64,000 nucleotides of DNA from Cyclobacteriaceae bacterium (GTDB taxonomy: Bacteria; Bacteroidota; Bacteroidia; Cytophagales; Cyclobacteriaceae): positions 93,520 through 157,519 of the forward strand of contig JANQOR010000026.1 in assembly GCA_028285685.1 (NCBI GenBank), in the 5' to 3' direction. A program made the translations under genes and the position numbers. Numbering within the stretch: the stretch's first letter is position 1; each line of letters begins with the position of its first letter. Below the pieces are notes generated by a model, which was not told the origin of the DNA, searched no databases, and saw only the letters and a program-made list of their open reading frames with translations. Of this stretch, positions 7,374-15,170 are shown in pieces.

Positions 7374-9311
7374 ATGAACATATACGCAAAGCTTACGCTA
7401 CTTTGTCTATCACTGGTGTTATTTTCTGCTGCAGTACTGTCCTATTTTGCTGATTTGCAAGTAGAAAAAACATTCAGGGAGAGCATTATCGCCAGTATTA
7501 CCCAGCAAGCTGACGAGGTAAGTAACGATATAGGAAGATTCATCTTTTCCCGACTGAACGACGTAAGGATGTCTGCGAAAAATCCGCATTTCACTATCAC
7601 CGATATCGGACGTGACGAGACGACAACAAGACTACAGGAACTCGAAAATCTGAGTGACCTGTATTACTCCTTCTCCTTTTTTGACATGAACAAGGTCAGG
7701 CAGGCAGATAGCAAAAGGCTCTCAATCGGGAAGCAGCACGGTGGTGGCATTTATTGGAACGACCTGGATGCTGGGGAGGAGTTCGTGATGGACATTTCAA
7801 AGTCCGAATCAGTAGGTCGTGTGGTAATGCACTTTGCCTCGAAGGTTGATGATATTATTACCGGTGAAGATGTTGGAGTTCTAGTGGGAAGGATCTTAGT
7901 TGACGAGCTTTTTAATGTTGTAGGGGATTTTTCACTTAGTGCCGATAGCTCACGAAGACTTGATATCCATTTGATAGATGAAGCAGGTCTGATACTCTAT
8001 TCAAATACCAACCCGCAAGGAATGCTTGTGGATTCATATGAGAAATTCGATCTTGTCAGCACACTTAATGCGCCTGGTGTCAACCGAATCGAAGATGAGG
8101 GAACCCTATACTTTGTCTCGAATGAAACTGGATACCTGGACTATGCAGGAAACAACTGGAAACTCGTACTTAGCATATCAAATGAAAAGGCCTATGCCCC
8201 ACTTCAAAAAATTCGTGAGCAAATATTGTGGGCTGTTCTACCAGTGGTAGGAATCTCAATCATCTTCGCTCTTATAGCAGCGAACGTTTTTGTCCGTCCG
8301 ATAATTAGACTTAGCAATGCAGCAAAGGAAATTGGTAAAGGCAATCTAACTGTTGAAATACCCCAAGGATCGAAGGACGAGATCGGCACATTGGCTAAAC
8401 AACTTTCAACCACTTCGCAAATCCTCATAAAAAGGATTGAACAGCAGAAGATGATGAACAATAAGCTTCACGACCAGAAGGGAAGGATCGAGAAGCAAAA
8501 TTCACAACTTGAGCATGTAACAAAGCAGATCACCGATAGTATTAGCTATGCAGAAAGAATTCAGAGAGCCACGTTGCCCCCATTAACAACGATTCAAAAG
8601 GTCTTTCCAGAAGCCTTTGTTATGTATAAGCCAAAGGATATCATTGGAGGAGATTTTTATTGGTTTGAAAGCGTGAGAAGGGGTAACAATGAGTACATGA
8701 TTGTGGCCTGCGCAGACTGTACTGGTCACGGAGTTCCAGGTGCGATTATGTCAATTATGGGTAGCAATCAGTTGACAAACATTATCTACTACCAAAACTA
8801 TCTGGATCCGAAGAAGATTGTATCAAGACTCGACAAAGTAATAAAGTTCGAACTGCAGAGTGAACATGATGATGGGACAAGTCGGGATGGAATGGAAATC
8901 GGCGTTTGCGTGATTGATCTTGACACCCTACGAATGGAGTTTGCTGGAGCTGGCACACCTTTGAGGCTACTCAAGAAGGGTACTGATAAGATGACCATCT
9001 ATAAAAGCCCACGTCTTATGGTTGGAGGAATCGAAGGTGATGAGCAGGAGGTCAATAGCAAACTCAGAAAAGAGGTAATCCAACTGGAACCTGGAGATAA
9101 GATCTATATGTCTTCAGATGGTTATCAAGATCAGTTCGGTGGAGAACACGATAAAAAATTCATGAGCAAGAACTTTAACAAACTACTGGAAGAAAGTTCC
9201 GAAGGCTCTATGCTTGACCAAAAACGCACCATCGAACGAACGTTTGCAAAATGGACCAGAAATTCAGCACAGACTGACGATATCGTCGTGCTTGGATTTG
9301 AGATAAAGTAA
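7374..9311 (+). CDS. SiaA-like membrane sensor phosphatase (sensor-HAMP-SpoIIE/PP2C)
   Basis: 645 residues. TM1 about 7-26, an extracytoplasmic sensor of about 250 residues (Cache-like), TM2 about 283-306, HAMP about 301-353, a coiled coil about 355-395, then a PP2C-type SpoIIE phosphatase domain 405-645. Metal-site motifs are intact: GGDFYW near 425, CADCTGHGVPGA near 446, MSSDGYQDQFGG near 579 and TDDIVVLGF near 635. This is the build of SiaA of Pseudomonas, which dephosphorylates SiaC. The siaB- and siaC-like genes lie 4 kb further on the same strand, separated by a minus-strand kinase/receiver block, so a shared pathway is likely although not one transcript. Confidence 0.88.
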   Translation: MNIYAKLTLLCLSLVLFSAAVLSYFADLQVEKTFRESIIASITQQADEVSNDIGRFIFSRLNDVRMSAKNPHFTITDIGRDETTTRLQELENLSDLYYSFSFFDMNKVRQADSKRLSIGKQHGGGIYWNDLDAGEEFVMDISKSESVGRVVMHFASKVDDIITGEDVGVLVGRILVDELFNVVGDFSLSADSSRRLDIHLIDEAGLILYSNTNPQGMLVDSYEKFDLVSTLNAPGVNRIEDEGTLYFVSNETGYLDYAGNNWKLVLSISNEKAYAPLQKIREQILWAVLPVVGISIIFALIAANVFVRPIIRLSNAAKEIGKGNLTVEIPQGSKDEIGTLAKQLSTTSQILIKRIEQQKMMNNKLHDQKGRIEKQNSQLEHVTKQITDSISYAERIQRATLPPLTTIQKVFPEAFVMYKPKDIIGGDFYWFESVRRGNNEYMIVACADCTGHGVPGAIMSIMGSNQLTNIIYYQNYLDPKKIVSRLDKVIKFELQSEHDDGTSRDGMEIGVCVIDLDTLRMEFAGAGTPLRLLKKGTDKMTIYKSPRLMVGGIEGDEQEVNSKLRKEVIQLEPGDKIYMSSDGYQDQFGGEHDKKFMSKNFNKLLEESSEGSMLDQKRTIERTFAKWTRNSAQTDDIVVLGFEIK

Positions 9312-9314
9312 AAA

Positions 9315-9554
9315 TTAGTAAAGTGTGAGGAGACTCTCTTCCACCTTTGTTTCGTAAAGATCTTCCAGAGCCTTATTTAGGGCATTCAAAAGCTCGGTGT
9401 CTAAGTCTATATCAGTAGTTAGATCTTCCATTTCTTTAAGGGTGTGACCTTTGCTTCTGATTTTGTCAACGCATTTAAGACAGATCCTTGTCCAGGACTG
9501 GGGACTTATGTTGTCCGTACACCAATTCTTATAGTTGCTTGCCTTAACTGCCAT
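9315..9554 (-). CDS. Small hypothetical protein downstream of the receiver-phosphatase gene
   Basis: 79 residues, no recognised family. It starts 5 bp after the stop of the receiver/PP2C-like gene on the same strand, so it is very likely co-transcribed. The N-terminal half is basic with three cysteines (WCTDN, ICLKCVDK), the C-terminal half is an acidic helix (DLTTDIDLDTELLNALNKAL). Small proteins at the end of phosphatase/receiver operons are often partners or regulators, but that is only a guess here. It ends 3 bp from the convergent siaA-like gene. Confidence 0.5.
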   Translation of the reverse strand: MAVKASNYKNWCTDNISPQSWTRICLKCVDKIRSKGHTLKEMEDLTTDIDLDTELLNALNKALEDLYETKVEESLLTLY

Positions 9555-9559
9555 TCAAC

Positions 9560-10804
9560 TCACAATTTAAAACCGATGATAGAAATGTCATCATTTAGGC
9601 TATTTCCGGCTTTCCAGCCCTCCATCGTGCTTTCTAAAAATCCTTTCTGCTCCGCCATGCCTTTGCCTTGGATTGACTTTAACATCTCCTCAAATTTCTC
9701 AATCGAAAACTTAACGCCGTCCTCATTCTCCTGGTTATAAAAGCCATTGGAGAACATATAGTAACTGGCTCCCGGATACATTTCTACTTTCTCCGCCAAG
9801 AGATCTTCAAAAGTATCTGTACGATCACCTTTAAGCACAATCATTTCAGGGCCGTTGAAAATAATCATATCCTGATTGACCCCACTGAACTGAACCTTGT
9901 TCAAGTTGTGATCAAAGAGCGCTACGGACACCTTCAGATCACACTGCAGCTCGTTTGAGCCCGCGGCATCTAGTTCATATTTGAGCTCATTGATTATCTC
10001 ACCGGTATGGAAGATCTTCCTGTCATGTGTTAAGTAGTTAAGAACGGAATCTGCGATCAACGTCTTTAAGGCCCCCACAATTCCTTTACCATCAAACTCG
10101 ATCAAGGAGACCACGGTATAGTCCTCAGTCCTGAAGTTCAACCTGGTAGTCCAAACAAACTCTTCGCTAAAAAGGTATTTTGTTTCAAACATCACAAAGT
10201 GATCGGAGAATTGCCTGCTCAAATACCTCTCATTTGGCAACATTGATTGTTGAAGCAGACCGGCATATCGAATGCTATCAATAAGCCTTTTGTTGATCTT
10301 ATTCAGCTCCTCCGTTCTCTCCTTTACTCTACTCTCCAACTCCACATTTGATTCTTCCAGATCCTTGATGTGTTCACCACTATCTTGAGCCGCTTGGTAA
10401 GTTTCTAAGCCACGCTCCAAGACTCCTTTCATCTCCTCAAAGTTCCAGGGCTTTGTGATATACTTATATATACCGCATCTGTTTATTCCATCCTTGATCG
10501 CTTCGATATCCGTGAAACCAGTGAGGATTATCTTAATAAGATCCGGATGATCAGGTAGAATTCGCTCCAACAACTCTGTCCCAGTCATTTCTGGCATGCG
10601 CTGATCCGTAACAATGACTTGAATATCATTCTCATGCAGAATATCAATTGCATCTACAGGATTAGTCGTTGTGAATACGTTGAAGTACTTTCTGAAATTA
10701 GATTTAAAAACCCGCAGGTTCGTCGCTTCATCGTCAACATAAAGCAAGGAGTATTTCTTTTCCCTGGGGATCCTTGCTGTCTCTTCGCGCTCTAATTCTT
10801 CCAT
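9560..10804 (-). CDS. Response regulator with C-terminal degenerate SpoIIE/PP2C-like domain
   Basis: 414 residues. Receiver domain about 17-135 with the acidic pair D24-D25, phospho-acceptor D67 (VTDQRMPEM) and K118 (YITKPWN); coiled coil about 140-180; then a PP2C/SpoIIE-like domain about 185-414. Comparison with the intact neighbour shows altered metal ligands: GGDFYW is SEEFVW, CADCTGHG is IEFDGKG, SSDG is FSNG; only the terminal DDISIIGF is kept. Catalysis is therefore doubtful and the domain may be a phosphorylation-controlled pseudophosphatase. It lies 38 bp downstream of a histidine kinase gene on the same strand, its likely phosphodonor. Confidence 0.85.
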   Translation of the reverse strand: MEELEREETARIPREKKYSLLYVDDEATNLRVFKSNFRKYFNVFTTTNPVDAIDILHENDIQVIVTDQRMPEMTGTELLERILPDHPDLIKIILTGFTDIEAIKDGINRCGIYKYITKPWNFEEMKGVLERGLETYQAAQDSGEHIKDLEESNVELESRVKERTEELNKINKRLIDSIRYAGLLQQSMLPNERYLSRQFSDHFVMFETKYLFSEEFVWTTRLNFRTEDYTVVSLIEFDGKGIVGALKTLIADSVLNYLTHDRKIFHTGEIINELKYELDAAGSNELQCDLKVSVALFDHNLNKVQFSGVNQDMIIFNGPEMIVLKGDRTDTFEDLLAEKVEMYPGASYYMFSNGFYNQENEDGVKFSIEKFEEMLKSIQGKGMAEQKGFLESTMEGWKAGNSLNDDISIIGFKL

Positions 10805-10842
10805 TTATTTCGATAATCTAGGGTTGGCGGTGTAAAATTAAA

Positions 10843-12744
10843 TCAGTTACTCTCAGCCACCTCTTTTTTAGCCTCTTTCTTTATTGCAGAAACTCTTTTC
10901 GGAAGAGAAATAACAAATTCAGTTCCTTTACCAACCTCACTGGACAATTCAATTTTTCCACCATGCTTTTCTATAATCCCATAAGTTATCGACATTCCCA
11001 GGCCTGTACCAACCCCAACATCCTTGGTAGTGAAGAAAGGTTCCCAAATTCTATCTTTAATTTCATCTGGAATCCCCACCCCATTGTCCTTTATTCTAAT
11101 AGAAACATCCTTATCGGTTTCTTCTGTGTAGATGGTAATCTCAGCATCTGCTTTGCTAGCTGGCATAGCCTGGACAGCGTTATTTAGAATGTTCATGAAA
11201 ACCTGATTCAACTGACCAGGGAAACACTCAATCTCATTCATGCTTTCGTCATAGTGCTTGGTTATGGCGATCTTATCTTTCGTTTTGTTTCGTAGGAGCG
11301 TCAGGGTAGCATCAATATTCTCATTGATATTTGCATTTTTCGCTTCTTCTTCATCCAATCTTGAGAAGACTCTCAATCCCTTCACAATCTCAATTGTTCG
11401 ACTAACACCGTAGTTGACGTCTTTGATTAGGTCATCAAGCTCGTCCACAATTTCCTCGTATTCATGCTCTTCTTTGAGTTCTTTCACACTATCCATTACT
11501 TCATCTATATTGTCACCCTCTTCGATTCTGGAGTATTCATCCGCAATCTCCCTTAGTGATTCGATAGACATCTTGAGAGAAACCATACCACTTGAAATGA
11601 AGTTGATTGGATTGTTTATCTCGTGCGCGATACCCGCCGTAAGCTGTCCTAGGGATGCCATTTTCTCCGAGTGAACCAATTGAGACTGAGCACTCTTCAG
11701 AGACTCCAGAGCATTTTTCAATTCTTCCTTGGACTTTTGCTCCAATTCAAGCGTAGCCTGAAGCTTTTTCTCTGCGAGGAATAGTTTCTCATTGTCTTGC
11801 AACTGCTTATCAGCCAACTCTCTGATTTCAACCTCGGAGTCTTGCAGCTTCCTATACGCACCATTTAGCTCATCCTGGGCAACGATAAGCTTCTCGTTGA
11901 TCTTAATTTGTTCTTCAGAAGATTTCAAGAGCTTATCCTCCGACTCCTTTAACTTCACGTTCTTCTCCTCTAATTGCTGCCGGGATAGATAAAGTTTTTT
12001 GTTAATTACCTTCTGCTTCTTATAATTTATTTTCAACTGATTTTCCGACTTTTGAAGCTTTACAAAGGCCTTATTAGCTGACAAGAAATTGTCACCGGCA
12101 AGCTTGACTAAAGGTCTGAAAATGAACAATGCCTGCAACAGGATTATACCTACCAAAATACCGAAACCAGTATACTCTGAGAGCGACAAGCTCGTATTTC
12201 TATTTTGAGCATTTTGAACAAAGAAATTGGTGATGTCCTGCTGTGCTCTTTGATAGTCACGAATGGTATTGATCAGTATTTCGATTGATTTTCTTCTTGA
12301 GAGCGCATTAAGGTCTGTCTTGCTTGTTGTGTATGCAACATCAAGTAGATTCGAGACATTACTGTTTATTTCAAATTGGCTAAACCTGATTGCTTCGAGT
12401 AGAGCCAAGTACTCATCCGTTTGAGTTGGCTGGCTTATCCCGAGATCCGGATCTCCATTCAAAAGAGCTTGGTGACCCTTCTGCCACTGCGGATGAATTC
12501 TCCGCAGCTCTGTTTTGAAAATATTGAAGTTATTCTCCGTCGTTGAGTATCCCATCCCAATAGCTGCTTTCACCAATTGCTGCCCCAATCGTGACTGATT
12601 CGTGGACACCTCAACAATTTTTGGATCTTGATTGAATGCTCCGGTGACTTCCTTCTGAAGAACAAAAACATAGTACGACACGGCACCGGCAATTAATAAA
12701 GCAGTTAGGATGTATGCATTAGCATATAAATCCTTCTTTAACAT
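10843..12744 (-). CDS. Membrane histidine kinase with long coiled coil
   Basis: 633 residues. TM1 about 11-30, an extracytoplasmic helical sensor about 31-190 (four-helix-bundle type), TM2 about 192-210, a long coiled coil about 225-360 with recurring NEKLxxAxxxL-type repeats, then HisKA with [21 protein letters not shown] (phospho-accepting His374) and HATPase_c with N-box [26 protein letters not shown] and [12 protein letters not shown]. The receiver-phosphatase gene follows by 38 bp, so the two form a likely two-component pair. The gene is divergent from siaB with 404 bp between them. Confidence 0.9.
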   Translation of the reverse strand: MLKKDLYANAYILTALLIAGAVSYYVFVLQKEVTGAFNQDPKIVEVSTNQSRLGQQLVKAAIGMGYSTTENNFNIFKTELRRIHPQWQKGHQALLNGDPDLGISQPTQTDEYLALLEAIRFSQFEINSNVSNLLDVAYTTSKTDLNALSRRKSIEILINTIRDYQRAQQDITNFFVQNAQNRNTSLSLSEYTGFGILVGIILLQALFIFRPLVKLAGDNFLSANKAFVKLQKSENQLKINYKKQKVINKKLYLSRQQLEEKNVKLKESEDKLLKSSEEQIKINEKLIVAQDELNGAYRKLQDSEVEIRELADKQLQDNEKLFLAEKKLQATLELEQKSKEELKNALESLKSAQSQLVHSEKMASLGQLTAGIAHEINNPINFISSGMVSLKMSIESLREIADEYSRIEEGDNIDEVMDSVKELKEEHEYEEIVDELDDLIKDVNYGVSRTIEIVKGLRVFSRLDEEEAKNANINENIDATLTLLRNKTKDKIAITKHYDESMNEIECFPGQLNQVFMNILNNAVQAMPASKADAEITIYTEETDKDVSIRIKDNGVGIPDEIKDRIWEPFFTTKDVGVGTGLGMSITYGIIEKHGGKIELSSEVGKGTEFVISLPKRVSAIKKEAKKEVAESN

Positions 12745-12929
12745 AAGCTTAGTTGTTGGTTCAAAACTCCCACAAAGTGACTTCAGAAACTCGCTTTTTT
12801 CAATTGCCTGAAACCACTATACATGAGGCAGTATAATGACTAAAATACAATCATGTCTTTACAAAACAATGGTTTTGATCATAATAAATGTCATATTCGA
12901 TTCGGCCTAAATTAGAAAAACACAATTTA

Positions 12930-12964
12930 TTAATCGTCAATTCGGGGGAGTTAATCGTCTATTC
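12930..12964 (+). promoter_or_regulatory. 14-bp direct repeat, 21-bp period, upstream of siaB promoter
   Basis: TTAATCGTCAATTC (12930-12943) and TTAATCGTCTATTC (12951-12964) match at 13 of 14 positions and start 21 bp apart, so both copies face the same side of the helix. They sit about 35-70 bp before the -7 box at 12998, where activators usually bind. The 21-bp geometry is that of LytTR-type regulators, but the motif is not close enough to name the protein. Confidence 0.5.
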
Positions 12965-12997
12965 AGATGTTTAGGAGAAAAAAGTCCGAGAAAATTC

Positions 12998-13005
12998 TAC
13001 TTTTG
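12998..13005 (+). promoter_or_regulatory. Bacteroidota-type -7 box for siaB operon
   Basis: TACTTTTG fits the Bacteroidota -7 consensus TAnnTTTG exactly. Start of transcription would be near 13012, leaving a leader of about 137 nt before siaB. No good TTG box 19-21 bp upstream is visible, consistent with dependence on an activator at the direct repeats. Confidence 0.5.
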
Positions 13006-13148
13006 CGATGTTCGACAAGGAGCGAAATTAGAGAGATTAAATTTTAATCAATTAAGAGTCAATGAGTAAGTTTAGACAATTAAAGATTTGGTTTAATCCG
13101 ATTTAAGCTTTTACTTTCCGAACTTATATAATCACCATAAGATTCTAG

Positions 13149-13715
13149 ATGGATTATTTAAGGAGCTACAAAAATATTTATGATCAAAACATCATTCTGA
13201 TGTTTAAGGGAGAGCTCACCTTTGACCTTGTAACGGCAATGATCGGTTCATTGGAAGAACGATTGGACGAGATTGAAGAGAACAGAAAAGTCAAGAAGAA
13301 ATTCTACAACGTTTCAACTGAGTGTATTCAAAACTTATATTATCATCTGGATGAGGTCAATACAGACGACAAGGCAATAAGCAGTTATGATTCTCATTCA
13401 GCACTCATCATGATTGCTGCCAGAAAAAGATTCTACAGCCTCCAAACAGGCAACTATATCCCTACCGATAAAATTGAACTGATTCAGAAAAGATTAGATG
13501 ATATCAATGCTGTCTCTGCAGATGAACTACGTGCGCTTTACAAAAAGGTACTGGCGGAGCAAGAATTCTCAGATAAAGGAACAGGAGGGTTAGGGTTTAT
13601 AGATATTGCCAGAAAAACAGCTGGTCAAAAACTTAGGTACAAGTTTCAACCAGTGACAAGCACAATCAGTTATTTCACTTTTCAAGTGAGACTACCAAGA
13701 ATAGAAGAAGTTTAA
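13149..13715 (+). CDS. SiaB-like protein kinase (DUF6272 type)
   Basis: 188 residues. SiaB-type kinases have an HATPase-like fold and phosphorylate SiaC on a Ser/Thr. Seen: an N-box-like STECIQNLYYHLDE segment near 56-69 and a glycine-rich GTGGLGFIDIARKTAG segment near 141-156, with the C-terminal strand TISYFTFQVRLP. No signal peptide or membrane segment. The siaC-like gene follows after 48 bp and the coiled-coil membrane gene after that, so the three form an operon. The matching phosphatase would be the siaA-like product encoded at 7374-9311. Confidence 0.82.
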   Translation: MDYLRSYKNIYDQNIILMFKGELTFDLVTAMIGSLEERLDEIEENRKVKKKFYNVSTECIQNLYYHLDEVNTDDKAISSYDSHSALIMIAARKRFYSLQTGNYIPTDKIELIQKRLDDINAVSADELRALYKKVLAEQEFSDKGTGGLGFIDIARKTAGQKLRYKFQPVTSTISYFTFQVRLPRIEEV

Positions 13716-13763
13716 AAAGGAAAATCAGCTAAATAATAAGGAGTTATAAATAGTCGTGGAAAT

Positions 13764-14147
13764 ATGGAAAAAGTATTCATTGAGCCAACGCGAACTACCC
13801 CACTTGTAAATTTCGATCCTGATGAGGGAATCTTGGAAATGAAAGGAAGATCAAGTCCTGAAAATTCCATTGAATTTTATCAAAAGGTTTTGGATAACTT
13901 GGACGAGTACGCATTTTCCGGCGGAGATCAATTTACGGCAAATATCGCTTTCGAATATTTCAATACTAGCTCATCAAAATGTCTTTTCGATGTGTTTAAG
14001 AGGCTGAGTAAAATTGAGGACAGTGGGAAGACAATCACTATTAACTGGTACTACGAGGAGGGAGATGATGATATGATGGAGGCAGGAGAAGATTATAGCG
14101 ACTTACTGGATTTAGATTTCAATTTTCGAGAAATCGAGGAGGACTAG
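13764..14147 (+). CDS. SiaC-like regulatory phosphoprotein (DUF1987)
   Basis: 127 residues, a single DUF1987 domain. Seen: TPLVNFDPDEGILEMKGRSS and PENSIEFYQ at the start, then FEYFNTSSSKCLFDVF. From what I recall, Pseudomonas SiaC is phosphorylated by SiaB at Thr68 and dephosphorylated by SiaA; here the NTSSSK motif places a threonine exactly at residue 68. The C-terminus is very acidic (EEGDDDMMEAGEDYSD). In Pseudomonas unphosphorylated SiaC activates the diguanylate cyclase SiaD; no such enzyme is encoded in this window, so the output here must differ or lie elsewhere. Confidence 0.88.
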   Translation: MEKVFIEPTRTTPLVNFDPDEGILEMKGRSSPENSIEFYQKVLDNLDEYAFSGGDQFTANIAFEYFNTSSSKCLFDVFKRLSKIEDSGKTITINWYYEEGDDDMMEAGEDYSDLLDLDFNFREIEED

Positions 14148-14166
14148 TAAGATCGAATACAATTGA

Positions 14167-14688
14167 ATGGATAAGAATCAGGAACTTTATTATGATGAGA
14201 TCACAAGTCTCAGAAAGTTTAGATCAAAAATCGATAGTCATGCTGTTTACAAGGAAGATCTTGACGAGTTTTCTGATGAGTATGAAGAGCTAATAGCTCA
14301 GGCCAAGGTTATCACAAGAGTTTCGGACAGGCTCCAAAAGAAACTGGATAACGCCAACATTCAGATAAAAGAGCAAAACGAGGAGATTAAGTTTAAGAAT
14401 ATTGAGCTGAAAACGACCGTTGACCAATTGGCTCAAGCACGAGTGGGACGAAGGGCTTCGACCATTATGCTGTCTGTCGCCCTGATCCTTTTTATTCTGG
14501 AGCAGATATTTATTGAACCACTCATTGAAAAGAATATTGATATTCCCTATGTCGGCTTGGGAATTCTGGGGGTTTTGTTTGTTATCGTAAAAGTCCTTGA
14601 GTCCTCTCTCGAAAAACATTTTATGAACAAGGAGAAAAAGAAAATCCTTGAAGCTGAAAAGGAACAAAAAGACCAAGGATGGAGCTGA
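14167..14688 (+). CDS. Coiled-coil membrane protein, putative Sia-pathway output
   Basis: 173 residues, no named family known to me. A long helical/coiled-coil N-terminal part (about 1-95, with LQKKLDNANIQIKEQNEEI heptads), then two transmembrane helices (about 100-117 and 127-147, split by the short loop EPLIEKNIDIPY) and a lysine/glutamate-rich cytoplasmic tail (KKKILEAEKEQKDQ). It begins 20 bp after siaC, which argues for a shared operon, and it takes the position that the output gene siaD has in Pseudomonas. A membrane effector bound by SiaC is a reasonable but untested idea. Confidence 0.65.
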   Translation: MDKNQELYYDEITSLRKFRSKIDSHAVYKEDLDEFSDEYEELIAQAKVITRVSDRLQKKLDNANIQIKEQNEEIKFKNIELKTTVDQLAQARVGRRASTIMLSVALILFILEQIFIEPLIEKNIDIPYVGLGILGVLFVIVKVLESSLEKHFMNKEKKKILEAEKEQKDQGWS

Positions 14689-15170
14689 GCCCAAAGCAAA
14701 TGAAGATTGCTTCAAGGCTTACAAAAGGATCCTTACTTTCAATTTTTCTTTTTAAAAATCTTCCCATGGCCTGGCTAGCAGGCCTTAGAGTTAAAGAGCT
14801 TGCACGGAATAAATGCACAACCTCAATACCGTATAAGCGATTAAACAAGAATCCCTTTAAGTCAACGTATTTTGCGGTATTGAGCATGGGTGCAGAATTT
14901 TCAACGGCCGCCAGCTGTTCATTGGCTGTATCGGACAAGAAGCCCTCTGTTGCATTGATCATTGTCGACCTCAAAGCAACGTTTCTCAAGAAGGCAACAG
15001 ACCGTGTATACTTTACCTGTGAAGATGGAGACAAAGCATTCGAGGCTGTCGATCGGTGCATATCTTCAGGAGAAGCAGAAACGGCAACCTTAAAGTCTGT
15101 GGGAAAAATGAACGACGGAACTACTGTTGCCGAGTTTGAATTTACCTGGTCATTCAAACAAAGGTCATAG
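14679..15170 (+). CDS. DUF4442 hotdog-fold thioesterase-like protein
   Basis: 163 residues, starting inside the end of the preceding gene (10-bp overlap), so it is translated with the Sia-like operon. The order WLAGLRVKELARNKCTTSIP, NPFKSTYFAVLSMGAEFSTA and the later KMNDGTTVAEFEFTWSF strand matches DUF4442, a family predicted to adopt the thioesterase hotdog fold and act on acyl-CoA or a similar thioester. No catalytic residues can be named from sequence alone. It is convergent with the YihY gene (6-bp overlap). Its link to Sia signalling may only be positional. Confidence 0.75.
   Translation: MELSPKQMKIASRLTKGSLLSIFLFKNLPMAWLAGLRVKELARNKCTTSIPYKRLNKNPFKSTYFAVLSMGAEFSTAASCSLAVSDKKPSVALIIVDLKATFLKKATDRVYFTCEDGDKAFEAVDRCISSGEAETATLKSVGKMNDGTTVAEFEFTWSFKQRS

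Larger units (their letters stand above)
12745..13148. other. Divergent control region between the histidine kinase and siaB-like genes
   Basis: 404 bp without a convincing gene. It holds a direct repeat (12930-12943 and 12951-12964), a plus-strand -7 box (12998-13005), a short palindrome 13035-13049 (GATTAAA-T-TTTAATC) and, inside the predicted siaB leader, a 14-codon reading frame at 13062-13106 (begins MSKFRQLK) that could be a leader peptide but is weak. I see no clear TAnnTTTG box for the minus-strand kinase gene. Confidence 0.5.

Noticed and set aside
11414-11992. Serine-rich antisense frames within the histidine kinase gene
   Set aside because: They mirror the coiled-coil coding strand (Glu/Lys-rich) and lack any protein-like character of their own.
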